38,286 nt of DNA from Planctomycetota bacterium (GTDB lineage Bacteria > Planctomycetota > Brocadiia > Brocadiales > Brocadiaceae). Under the pieces are notes generated by a model, which was not told the DNA's origin, did no database searches, and worked only from the letters and a program-made list of their open reading frames with translations. The stretch covers positions 1-38,286 of the forward strand of contig JAHFOX010000004.1 in NCBI GenBank assembly GCA_023261445.1, in the 5' to 3' direction. This document shows, one piece after another, positions 10,169 through 19,325 of this stretch. The position numbers were made by a program, and so were the translations under genes. Every line of letters starts with the position of its first letter. Within the stretch, counting starts at the first letter, position 1.

Positions 10169-11377
10169 TCAGGCAAAGACAGATAGTATTTCCTTTTTTA
10201 TGCTGTTAAACGTTGTTTCAATATTAAACATTTTCAACGCCCTTTCTCTCCCTCTTTTGCCCATCTCAATGGCTTCTTGCGGGTTCTTCAGGAGATAGTC
10301 TATACTCAGCGCCAGATTGTCTGCATTGCTTGGCGTGTAAAGCAAGCCTGTTTCACCATGGATTATTATTTCAGGTGCAGCGCCAAAACGAGGTGCTATT
10401 ACAGGTTTGGAGGAAGCCATAGCTTCGATAATAGTGAGTCCAAAAGGTTCGGGCTTTGTAGATGCACTCACAACGATATCTAATGCATGCATTACATCCC
10501 TTATATTATCTACATGACCTATAAAATGGACATGTTCTTTCAAACCAAGCTGTTCCGATAATTCCTTTAACTCCTCGCCATATACAGGGTCTTCCCAGAA
10601 TAGTCCTCCTATTATATAAAAATTAGCCCTGTTCGTTACTTTTGCCGCTGCCTTTATAAATAGGTACTGTCCCTTCCATCTCATGAGTCTGCCTATTACA
10701 CCAACTGACGGAAGACTACTCATTTTCATGTAATTTTCTCTGAATATACTTATGTGAGATGTTGTGGTGAATGAATTTATGTCAGTACCGTTGTATATCA
10801 TGATAATCTTTTCTGAATTAACTCCAATAGAGATAAGTGTTTCCTTAACGGCATTTGATATGGCGATTATTCTTACAGGTATATTGAATAACAGTTTGAT
10901 TATAAATAATGTAACAGGATTAAAATCTTCTTTTATTAACAAATCCTGAACATGCTGGACAGCGTGTATTCCAAATAATTTACACGGCACACTGCATAGT
11001 ATCCCCGCTTTAAGGGTGTTAAGGTAAATAACGTCGGGTTTCAAGCTCCTTAGTATTTTTATAAAATTAAAGAGGAATCTGACTATTTCTAAAAAACTTT
11101 TTAAAACATATTTAAGGATTTGGAATACCGAAGCACTTCTGATCATATTCGTGTCAAGGAATGACGACCGCAAATTTATTGGTATTACAGTAAATCCTTC
11201 GGTTTTTAGTTTCCCAAAGAAGGGCCCCCACGGCGGGCAAGCCACTTGTAGTTCAATGTCTTTGGGATCAATATGTTTAAAGATATTGATAAGATTTATC
11301 TCGCTACCTCCAAGTTCTGTATGGTGATCAATAGCAAGTAGTTTTATCTTTTTCGGCGGTTCTTTGTGGTAATTCAT
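10169..11377 (-). CDS. Glycosyltransferase family 4
   Basis: LAIDHHTELGGSEINLINI N-domain; PEPFGLTIIEAMASSKPVIAPRFGAAPEII GT4 motif. Confidence 0.88.
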   Translation of the reverse strand: MNYHKEPPKKIKLLAIDHHTELGGSEINLINIFKHIDPKDIELQVACPPWGPFFGKLKTEGFTVIPINLRSSFLDTNMIRSASVFQILKYVLKSFLEIVRFLFNFIKILRSLKPDVIYLNTLKAGILCSVPCKLFGIHAVQHVQDLLIKEDFNPVTLFIIKLLFNIPVRIIAISNAVKETLISIGVNSEKIIMIYNGTDINSFTTTSHISIFRENYMKMSSLPSVGVIGRLMRWKGQYLFIKAAAKVTNRANFYIIGGLFWEDPVYGEELKELSEQLGLKEHVHFIGHVDNIRDVMHALDIVVSASTKPEPFGLTIIEAMASSKPVIAPRFGAAPEIIIHGETGLLYTPSNADNLALSIDYLLKNPQEAIEMGKRGRERALKMFNIETTFNSIKKEILSVFA

Positions 11378-12884
11378 AAAGAGCTTTCTCTGTATTTCGT
11401 GTGATTACTGAAACCGCAAGGAGCATTCCTATGGTAGTTGATAATACCCTGTTTTCAAAGAAAAGGCCAAAGGTCAGACCTCCAACCGCCTGCGCTATCA
11501 ATGCACCTGTTAATCCTATAGATATAATTCTGAGAGTGGAATCTTTTGTTTTTAAAAGAGGTCTTATTATTTTTATAATGTTGGCTATAAACCACAAAAA
11601 AAGCATAAACCCAAATGGACCAACAGCGATTAAGACCTCTAAATATATGTCATGCGCAAGGGTCGGGTCTTGACAAACACTCCCAACATAATCAGGCAAA
11701 ACATCTGGTAAGGCTCCAACACCTATCCCGAAAATGGGATTTCTTTTAAATATCTCCCAAATTCCTTGCCATATAGCAATCCTGTAGGTTTCTCCAACGT
11801 CTGGTTTATATTGGGTTTCAAAGAGATCAATAAACCTCTCGAAAGGTGCAGTAAAGTTGTCAACGATATCCCGTTGCGATAAATTCATTACGAAGAACAT
11901 TATAAAAGTACAAATGGTTAGGAGTGTCACTATAACAATTGACCAATAACTTAGCCGTCGCATCTCTTTTGAAAATATCCAGAAAAAGAAAATGCCCGCC
12001 GCCATTCCCAAAAGCGGTCCCCTTGAACCAGATACTAACGATCCTACTATAAATACAAGTATCGAACCCAATACGATTGTTTTTAACCATTTGTTTTTTA
12101 GTGTAAAAAAAAGACCGAAAGCAATTAATACTGGGTAATTCAAGTACTCACCTGTTTCCAGGGCTGAGGTATCAACAGATTCAGCCCTTCCTTCTTCTGA
12201 GAATTTTTCCATAATACCAGTAGCGCTTAAAAGAATGCCGCCGATTAGCCAGCCAATAAAAACAAAGTTGAGGCTCTTTTTTGTCTTCACAGTATCTATA
12301 ATTATCAAAACTATAATAACGCTGTATACTAGTTGAACTAGCTTTGACACCGTTCCTGACTTTGAGTAAGTCCATGCCATGGAAAGTACGCACCACCAGA
12401 AAAAGAATAGAAAAGATGTTTCTGCTCCGGTAGATTCAAATTTAAGCCCTTTCCTTTCAACAAATATCCTGTTGAGCGCCCATCCTGTAATGGCGGGTAA
12501 AATAAAGAAGTCGGCTATCCGTATTTCGGCTCCGCTAATATCAATGATTGTATAGTCTTCACTCCTGTAAGGAAGAAACATTGTGAAAAAGAATATACCT
12601 AAAACAGGTTTCACGAAACAAGCTACCATGATCGCAAGCCCTATTATTCCAAATATGTAATAGGGTGCATAATCAGGCAGGATATTATGTATGTCTATGA
12701 CTTCACCAAATTCCCATTGAAAGACTCCGGCAAAAGGAATGGATAAGCCGAAGCCCAGGGCTATCAAAATAGTAAAAATAATGCCCCTGAGTGAGAGTCC
12801 TCCAAAAAAGTCCTGCCTGTTCCTTGTTAAATAATAGAATATTTTACTCATTTCATTACCTGTAAAAACAACGTTACTTCTCAA
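11328..12884 (-). CDS. O-antigen ligase / polymerase family membrane protein (WaaL-like)
   Basis: Multiple TM segments; periplasmic-loop pattern NPIFGIGVGALPDV...AHDIYLEVLIAVGPFGFMLFL typical of Wzy_C/O-antigen ligase. Confidence 0.82.
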   Translation of the reverse strand: MRSNVVFTGNEMSKIFYYLTRNRQDFFGGLSLRGIIFTILIALGFGLSIPFAGVFQWEFGEVIDIHNILPDYAPYYIFGIIGLAIMVACFVKPVLGIFFFTMFLPYRSEDYTIIDISGAEIRIADFFILPAITGWALNRIFVERKGLKFESTGAETSFLFFFWWCVLSMAWTYSKSGTVSKLVQLVYSVIIVLIIIDTVKTKKSLNFVFIGWLIGGILLSATGIMEKFSEEGRAESVDTSALETGEYLNYPVLIAFGLFFTLKNKWLKTIVLGSILVFIVGSLVSGSRGPLLGMAAGIFFFWIFSKEMRRLSYWSIVIVTLLTICTFIMFFVMNLSQRDIVDNFTAPFERFIDLFETQYKPDVGETYRIAIWQGIWEIFKRNPIFGIGVGALPDVLPDYVGSVCQDPTLAHDIYLEVLIAVGPFGFMLFLWFIANIIKIIRPLLKTKDSTLRIISIGLTGALIAQAVGGLTFGLFFENRVLSTTIGMLLAVSVITRNTEKALYELPQRTAEKDKTTCY

Positions 12885-13143
12885 ATAGCTATGTTTTATA
12901 AATAAAAATTTAACACTAATAGTATTGTAAAAGCAATTTTATTTTAATAAGGTAATGACGTATGGCTTAGCCCCATTTCCCTTTCAATTTTTGTTGCGTA
13001 GCATTCGATTCTGTTTTCTTTGTCATTTCATAATAAATACTTTTTTAGTTGATATTACGACGTTACAGAATATAAAATATAAAACCAGTTATTTTGTAAT
13101 AACAATATTATACGCCAAAATATTTAACAGAAAGTGTTTCCTA

Positions 13144-13926
13144 ATGAAATGGGTCTTTATTCCATTTAAATTTATTGGAAGTGTCGTCAACAAATTCATA
13201 AGAGAACTGGGAAGGATGGCGTGCTTTCTGGTTGAGGCATTTTTCTGGATGTTGTTCCCGCCATACTTAATACAAAGGGTTATTAGACGGATAAATTTTA
13301 TTGGTGTAAAGACGACTTCAGTTATTATTCTGACAGGTTCGTTTACAGGGATGGTTCTGGCTTTGCAGATTTATTACGTTTTAGCCAAGTTTGGAGCTGA
13401 AGCAAGCCTGGGACCTGTAGTGGCTTTGTCACTGATTCGGGAATTAGGCCCGGTTATTTCTGCATTAATGGTTACAGGGTGCGCAGGTTCTGCATTAACG
13501 GCAGAAATTGGTATTATGAGAATATCCGAGCAAATTGATGCCCTCGATGCTATGGCATTGAATCCTTACAAATATTTAATAGTGCCTAGTCTGTTGGCAG
13601 GTGTTATATCGCTTCCGCTTTTGAATGCTATATTTGTTACGGTTGGCGTTTTTGGTGGGTATCTTGTGGGTGTAGGGCTTACGAGCGTGTCCAGTGGAAC
13701 ATATTTTGGCGGTATACAAGATTTTGTTGAGGCGCGAGATATACTGGAAGGGATATACAAATCGCTGAGTTTCGGTGTTCTGATAACATGGGTTAGTTGT
13801 TATAAGGGGTATTATACAGGATACGGCGCAGAGGGCGTAAGCAAGTCAACCACTCAGGCTGTGGTGCTTTCATCGGTTATTATCCTTGTATGGGATTATT
13901 TTATGACGTCACTGCTGGTGTCTTAA
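13144..13926 (+). CDS. mlaE: MlaE-family ABC transporter permease (lipid asymmetry maintenance)
   Basis: Start trimmed to ATG 13144 (260 aa); [55 protein letters not shown]. Confidence 0.92.
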   Translation: MKWVFIPFKFIGSVVNKFIRELGRMACFLVEAFFWMLFPPYLIQRVIRRINFIGVKTTSVIILTGSFTGMVLALQIYYVLAKFGAEASLGPVVALSLIRELGPVISALMVTGCAGSALTAEIGIMRISEQIDALDAMALNPYKYLIVPSLLAGVISLPLLNAIFVTVGVFGGYLVGVGLTSVSSGTYFGGIQDFVEARDILEGIYKSLSFGVLITWVSCYKGYYTGYGAEGVSKSTTQAVVLSSVIILVWDYFMTSLLVS

Positions 13927-13939
13927 TTTAAGGGTACGC

Positions 13940-14686
13940 ATGATTGAGGTTGTTGATTTATACAAAGATTTTAATGGCTACGAGGTGCTTCGGGGCATTA
14001 ACTTAAAGGTGGAAGAAGGACAAACCCTTGCTTTGATTGGAGGCAGCGGCAAGGGAAAATCCGTGTTGCTAAAACACATCATCGGTCTGATAAAACCAGA
14101 TCGCGGCAGAATATTGATAGATAATCATGATATTAGCAAGTTGAGAGGAAAGGCGCTTAAACGATTAAAAGAACGGTGCGGCATAGTATTTCAGGGCGGC
14201 GCCCTTTTCGATTCTCTTACTGTATTTGAAAATGTTGCATTTCCTCTCAGAGAAAAGACCAAAATGAAAGCCTCACAAATTCAGGATACGGTATTCAGGG
14301 AACTGTCCAGAGTGGGTCTCTCGGGAGCCGAAAATAAATACCCTGCTGAGATAAGCGGCGGTATGAAAAAGCGGGTCGCACTTGCGCGATGTCTTGTTAT
14401 GAGTCCCGAGATAGTTCTTTTTGATGAACCTACAACCGGTCTTGATCCGTTGATAGGTAAAGCGATACACAAATTAATAAGAGATTGTCAGAAGAGTCTC
14501 AATTATACCGCAATTATAGTTACGCATGAAATTCCGGAGATTTTTTCTCTGGTAGACCGTGTTGCCATGTTGTTTAATGGGAAGATACTTGCAATAGGGA
14601 CTCCGGAAGAAATACAGGCGTCGAAAGATCCTGTGGTTCACCAGTTTATTCACGGAGAACTGGAAGGTCCTATTTCCATACAATAA
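13940..14686 (+). CDS. mlaF: ABC transporter ATP-binding protein MlaF
   Basis: Walker A GGSGKGKS, signature [14 protein letters not shown], Walker [15 protein letters not shown]; follows mlaE. Confidence 0.93.
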   Translation: MIEVVDLYKDFNGYEVLRGINLKVEEGQTLALIGGSGKGKSVLLKHIIGLIKPDRGRILIDNHDISKLRGKALKRLKERCGIVFQGGALFDSLTVFENVAFPLREKTKMKASQIQDTVFRELSRVGLSGAENKYPAEISGGMKKRVALARCLVMSPEIVLFDEPTTGLDPLIGKAIHKLIRDCQKSLNYTAIIVTHEIPEIFSLVDRVAMLFNGKILAIGTPEEIQASKDPVVHQFIHGELEGPISIQ

Positions 14687-14715
14687 ATGTATTTCAATAA
14701 AAGGCGGCTAAAATT

Positions 14716-15162
14716 ATGAAGAAATTTGATGTTGAAATTGCTGTTGGTATTTTTGTTTTTTTTGGTATACTCTGTCTAGGTTATATATCTGTAAAACTGG
14801 GCAAGATTAATCTGATAGGTGACCATTGTTATCCGGTAAAGGCAGTCTTTAGCACTGTTAAGGGACTTAAAAAGGATACTGTAGTTGAAATATCAGGAGT
14901 TGAAGTAGGCAAGGTTAAGGATATTAAACTTGATAATTATGAGGCAGTTGTTACTTTACTGATTCGAAACGGTATAGAACTGCAGGAAGACGCCATTGCA
15001 TCCATTCGTACCAAGGGACTTATGGGAGAAAAGTATGTGGAGATTATGCCCGGAGGGTCAGATAATGTGGTACAGCCCGGTGGCACATTACGCGAGACAG
15101 AGCCGCCAATTGATTTGGAAAAGTTAATAGGAAATTTTGTATTTGGGAAGGTAAAGGAATAG
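14716..15162 (+). CDS. mlaD: MlaD (MCE domain) substrate-binding protein
   Basis: Single N-terminal TM; MCE signature VKGLKKDTVVEISGVEVGKVKDI, GLMGEKYVEI. Confidence 0.92.
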   Translation: MKKFDVEIAVGIFVFFGILCLGYISVKLGKINLIGDHCYPVKAVFSTVKGLKKDTVVEISGVEVGKVKDIKLDNYEAVVTLLIRNGIELQEDAIASIRTKGLMGEKYVEIMPGGSDNVVQPGGTLRETEPPIDLEKLIGNFVFGKVKE

Positions 15163-15166
15163 AGAA

Positions 15167-15793
15167 ATGAAATGTAGAAAAATGATGCTGGGAATAGGTG
15201 TTGGTATGTGTGTTTTGTTATTTACGTCTGCCTTTTCTTTGGCAATAGAACCGGGAAAACTGCTTATGGAAACAGTTGACAAAGGGTTTATTGTTCTTAA
15301 GAATCCATCGCTGGGCGGAGTGGAAAAGACGCAGGAACGCAGGCAGGCGCTATGGAAAGAGATTTCATTCGTTTTCAACTTTGAAGAGATGTCCAAAAGG
15401 GCGCTTGGTCAGCACTGGAAAAAACGTTCATCAGAGGAAAAGAAAGAATTTGTGGAGTTATTTACCAATATTCTCAAAGACGCCTATATCGGGAAAACCG
15501 ATACTTATAACGGCGAAAAAATCGTTCTTCTAAGGGAAAAGCAAGATAGTGAATACGCCGTTGTGCAAACAAAGTTTGTCACAAAAAACGGCACAGAAAT
15601 AGCCGTTGATTATAGTATGCTTAATAATGGCGGGGAGTGGAAGATATACGATGTTGTTATTGAAGGGGTGAGTATGATCAATAATTACCGCAGCCAATTT
15701 TATAACATCTTGCTTAAGTCTCCATACGAAACTCTCGTTAAAAGAATGAAAGAGAAGAAAACCGAAGGCGAGACTGCAACCGCTGCCAAGTAA
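15167..15793 (+). CDS. mlaC: MlaC periplasmic phospholipid-binding protein
   Basis: Signal peptide; FNFEEMSKRALGQHWK, VVIEGVSMINNYRSQF. Confidence 0.92.
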   Translation: MKCRKMMLGIGVGMCVLLFTSAFSLAIEPGKLLMETVDKGFIVLKNPSLGGVEKTQERRQALWKEISFVFNFEEMSKRALGQHWKKRSSEEKKEFVELFTNILKDAYIGKTDTYNGEKIVLLREKQDSEYAVVQTKFVTKNGTEIAVDYSMLNNGGEWKIYDVVIEGVSMINNYRSQFYNILLKSPYETLVKRMKEKKTEGETATAAK

Positions 15794-15846
15794 AAAAATA
15801 TCACAATAATTACACTAACTATTTAACAGGTTAACAGGAGTTAAAA

Positions 15847-16902
15847 ATGAGAAAATCTATTTTTTCGTCGGTCTTTTTTGTTTTGGTAGTGTGTATGTGC
15901 ATGTGTTTTGTATTGGCTGATGACCCAACGCCTACGGTAAATCAGTCTGATGAAACGGCAGGCGATAGCAAAGGTACTGCTCCGTACGCAGTTAGTGAAG
16001 ATAAGGAATTAAAAGGCACACATGTAGAATTAAAAACTCCCGCTCCTGTGGAACAGCCTATCGAAACGGCAAATAAAAACAAGGGTATAGCTGAGACTCC
16101 TGCAGTTAGTGAATCTAAAGAACCGGAAGGTACTAAAGATACTAATGTAGAGTCAAATACTCCTGCTCCTGTGGAACAGGCTGTTAATGCCGTTAATGCA
16201 GAAGGCGAAAGCAAAAGTACCTCAACCGTATATGCAGTAAATGAAGACGTAGAATTGGGAGATAACAATCTGAAGATAGAAGCCCCTTCCGTTAGAGACC
16301 CGTTCCAGCCTTATAATCGAGGCGTCTTTGTCTTCAATGACAAGGCATACTATTACGTGATTAGACCAGTTTATAAAGGGTACAATAAAGTGGTTCCTGA
16401 AAAGGCGCGGTTAAGTGTCAGGAACTTCTTCTCGAACATCAGAATGCCAGGCCGCTTTTTGAATTGTCTCTTTCAGGGCAAAATAAACGGCGCTGCTACA
16501 GAGCTGGCCCGTTTTGTTATTAATAGCACTCTTGGGTTAGGTGGGCTTTTCGATCCTGCAAAATCATTACTTCATCTGGATAAACAGAATGAAGACTTCG
16601 GACAGACTCTAGCCAAAGCCAATATGGGTCCCGGCTTTTATATCGAATGGCCTTTCTTAGGATCGTCTAATGTTCGTGACACAATTGGATATATTGGAGA
16701 TTTAGCAATGGATCCTCTGTCAATACTATCGTTTATTATCAACCCGCTAATAGCTGGAGGGACCAGTGGTTACAACACTTTCAATGATATTTCTGTAGAT
16801 GGCGGGGATACCTATGAGAGCGTAACGAAATCAGCCGTTGATCCGTACATTGCACTCCAGGACGCTTATCAGCAAAATCGAATTAAGAAAATAAAGGAAT
16901 AA
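15847..16902 (+). CDS. mlaA: MlaA/VacJ lipoprotein-family protein with extended repeat-containing N-terminal linker
   Basis: Signal peptide; DPFQPYNRGVFVFND, LGLGGLFDPA, DFGQTLAKANMGPGFYIEWPFLGSSNVRDTIG; operon context. Confidence 0.93.
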   Translation: MRKSIFSSVFFVLVVCMCMCFVLADDPTPTVNQSDETAGDSKGTAPYAVSEDKELKGTHVELKTPAPVEQPIETANKNKGIAETPAVSESKEPEGTKDTNVESNTPAPVEQAVNAVNAEGESKSTSTVYAVNEDVELGDNNLKIEAPSVRDPFQPYNRGVFVFNDKAYYYVIRPVYKGYNKVVPEKARLSVRNFFSNIRMPGRFLNCLFQGKINGAATELARFVINSTLGLGGLFDPAKSLLHLDKQNEDFGQTLAKANMGPGFYIEWPFLGSSNVRDTIGYIGDLAMDPLSILSFIINPLIAGGTSGYNTFNDISVDGGDTYESVTKSAVDPYIALQDAYQQNRIKKIKE

Positions 16903-16930
16903 AAAAACAATTATTTTTTAGATAGATTAG

Positions 16931-16954
16931 CTTGTAAAAGTATATTTTTACAAG
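16931..16954 (+). terminator. Hairpin 1 downstream of mla operon (9-bp perfect stem, T-rich tail)
   Basis: CTTGTAAAA-gtatat-TTTTACAAG followed by TTTTTAAA. Confidence 0.5.
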
Positions 16955-17000
16955 TTTTTAAACTAATATATAAGCGGTTTTCAGTTACGAAATTTCATAT

Positions 17001-17037
17001 AAAGCTTCATCCTGTGCCAAAAACAGGATGAAGCTTT
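17001..17037 (+). terminator. Hairpin 2 downstream of mla operon (15-bp perfect stem)
   Basis: AAAGCTTCATCCTGT-gccaaaa-ACAGGATGAAGCTTT followed by GTTGTTTTG. Confidence 0.65.
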
Positions 17038-17266
17038 GTTGTTTTGTGGGGTTTCGAATCTGAATTTGTGGATCAATAAGGATGTTAATACTTGAGAATA
17101 TGTCATTTATTAAACTTTATTAAAGAACACCTTCCGGACTCAAATACAATTGAATTTGTCACCCCTTTCTGATAAAATTTTCGATAAATCTATTTTGAAA
17201 CATTAGCTTGCAAAAAGCACTAAATATTTATCTTAACTATTAACAATGCGTTTCATCAAGAATTAA

Positions 17267-18082
17267 ATGGCATTAGAAGAACTAAATTCATCGAACTTCT
17301 TTAGTAAGTCACGTATTAATGTCTTGCTATTTATCGCAACTTTTTCGACCACATATTATGTTAATGGGATATGGTATTCAATTACCCTTATGACGATCCT
17401 GCTTTCACATGAATTGGGACATTTTTTTATGTGCCGCAAGTATCACGTTGAAGCCACAATGCCTTATTTTTTGCCTCTTCCGTTTCCACCTTTCGGCACC
17501 TTTGGCGCTGTGATCAAGATGAAGGGGATTATGCCTAACAAAAGGGCTTTGTTTGACATCGGCGCTGCTGGTCCACTGATGGGGCTTCTCTTCGCCATCC
17601 CAGCCATTATTATTGGCTTAAACCTTTCAGATGTGCGTCCTGTTCCTGAAGATGCTTCTAATTATCTCGGGCTTGGAGAGCCCATTCTGTTTTCATTTAT
17701 TTCCAACCTTGTGTTTGGTAACTTGCCGGAGGGAATGGACATTTATTTACATCCAATTGCCTTTGCTGGCTGGGCGGGATTATTTGTTACAGCGCTTAAT
17801 TTGCTGCCAATAGGACAACTTGATGGCGGACATATTATGTATGCATTACTTGGCGAAAAAAGCAAGATTGTTTACCGCATTGGGATTTTTATTTTTTGTG
17901 TAATTGCCATCTTATTATATCCGGGATGGATGGTCTTTGCTGTATTGCTCCTCATTTTTGGATTCAGGCATCCCTTACCAACGGATGAATATACCCCTCT
18001 CGACCCCAAACGCAAGATACTTGGTATCATCATGTTTATCATATTCTTAACCTCTTTTACACCCGTACCTCTTAAATTTTAA
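17267..18082 (+). CDS. Site-2 protease family (M50) intramembrane metalloprotease
   Basis: HELGH and NLLPIGQLDGGH motifs; multiple TM segments. Confidence 0.9.
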   Translation: MALEELNSSNFFSKSRINVLLFIATFSTTYYVNGIWYSITLMTILLSHELGHFFMCRKYHVEATMPYFLPLPFPPFGTFGAVIKMKGIMPNKRALFDIGAAGPLMGLLFAIPAIIIGLNLSDVRPVPEDASNYLGLGEPILFSFISNLVFGNLPEGMDIYLHPIAFAGWAGLFVTALNLLPIGQLDGGHIMYALLGEKSKIVYRIGIFIFCVIAILLYPGWMVFAVLLLIFGFRHPLPTDEYTPLDPKRKILGIIMFIIFLTSFTPVPLKF

Positions 18083-18192
18083 TTTAATAGAACCTCGGCT
18101 GCAGAGGACCGCAGATTAGTAGATTCAAAATAATTATAAAATGAAACGATTGTCTGTGTTTGTCTGCAAGAAGCTGTGTCCTAATTAATTCA

Positions 18193-19269
18193 ATGAAAAC
18201 AAAAGTAGTTATTGCTATGAGCGGTGGAGTTGATAGCAGCGTTGCCGCACATTTTCTGGTTGAACAAGGCTACGAAGTCATAGGCTTATTTATGCGGCTG
18301 GGTATTGATAAGCTTGACACGATAACCAAGGCAAAGGTTTGTTGTAGTCTGGAGGATGCAAATGATGCCCGCAGTGTGGCAGATCAATTAGGGATTCAAT
18401 TCCATGTCTTAAATTTCAAGGAAGCCTTTAATCGTATCATTGATGCCTTTTGTACAGAATACCTCAATGGCAGGACACCGAACCCATGTATTATGTGTAA
18501 TCAGGAGTTAAAGTTTGGCAGGCTGTTGGACTTTGCCAGGATGCTTAATGCTGATTTTATTGCCACAGGACATTATGCAAAGGTAGAAAGGTTTGATGAG
18601 AGGTATTTACTCAAAAAGGGCGCTGATGCCCGCAAAGATCAATCTTACGTATTATTTTCACTTAATCAAGACCAACTTTCAAAGACCCTTTTTCCGCTGG
18701 GAATTGTAACTAAGGAGACTGTTCGCCGGGTTGCTAAAGACTTGAACTTAAAAACTAAGGACAAACCAGAAAGCCAGGATATTTGTTTCGTTCTGGATAA
18801 TAACTATCACTCCATTTTATATGAAAGATTTGGAGATAGTATAACGCCGGGACTTTTAAAAGATACGCATGGTAACATTTTAGGAAGGCATCCGGGAGCG
18901 CCTTTCTTTACAATCGGACAGCGTAAAGGACTCGGCGTTGCCTTAGGAACGCCGAGATATGTAGTTGATATAAATCCTCAGGAAAACACTGTTGTAATTG
19001 GAACGGATGACGAACTCATGGAAAATGAATTAGCGGCGTCTGCTATAAACTGGATTTCCATTGATAAGCTGGAAGCTCCGTTAGAAGTGCAGGCAAAAAT
19101 TAGGTATAACCATATTCCAGCGCCTGCCGTTGTATATCCATGCGGCGCTGGTAAAGTACGTGTTGTGTTTAAAGAACCTCAAAGGGCTATTACACCTGGG
19201 CAGGCAGTTGTTTTCTACAATGATGACATTGTTATAGGCGGGGGGTGGATAGAGAGAAAAAACACATAG
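18193..19269 (+). CDS. mnmA: tRNA-specific 2-thiouridylase MnmA
   Basis: Start trimmed to ATG 18193; AMSGGVDSSVAA PP-loop, NPCIMCNQELKFG, KPESQDICFV. Confidence 0.96.
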   Translation: MKTKVVIAMSGGVDSSVAAHFLVEQGYEVIGLFMRLGIDKLDTITKAKVCCSLEDANDARSVADQLGIQFHVLNFKEAFNRIIDAFCTEYLNGRTPNPCIMCNQELKFGRLLDFARMLNADFIATGHYAKVERFDERYLLKKGADARKDQSYVLFSLNQDQLSKTLFPLGIVTKETVRRVAKDLNLKTKDKPESQDICFVLDNNYHSILYERFGDSITPGLLKDTHGNILGRHPGAPFFTIGQRKGLGVALGTPRYVVDINPQENTVVIGTDDELMENELAASAINWISIDKLEAPLEVQAKIRYNHIPAPAVVYPCGAGKVRVVFKEPQRAITPGQAVVFYNDDIVIGGGWIERKNT

Positions 19270-19325
19270 CAGGATATGTTGCTGTACCGTTTATCTAACC
19301 TCTAACCTCCAGCCTTATTTATTAT

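Noticed and set aside
12955-13143. N-terminal 63-aa extension of mlaE in the ORF track
   Set aside because: AT-rich non-conserved stretch; MlaE proteins are about 260 aa and ATG 13144 fits.
19290-19315. CTAACCTCTAACCTCCAGCC micro-repeat after mnmA
   Set aside because: Too short and simple to call an element; possibly a dispersed repeat remnant but unsupported here.
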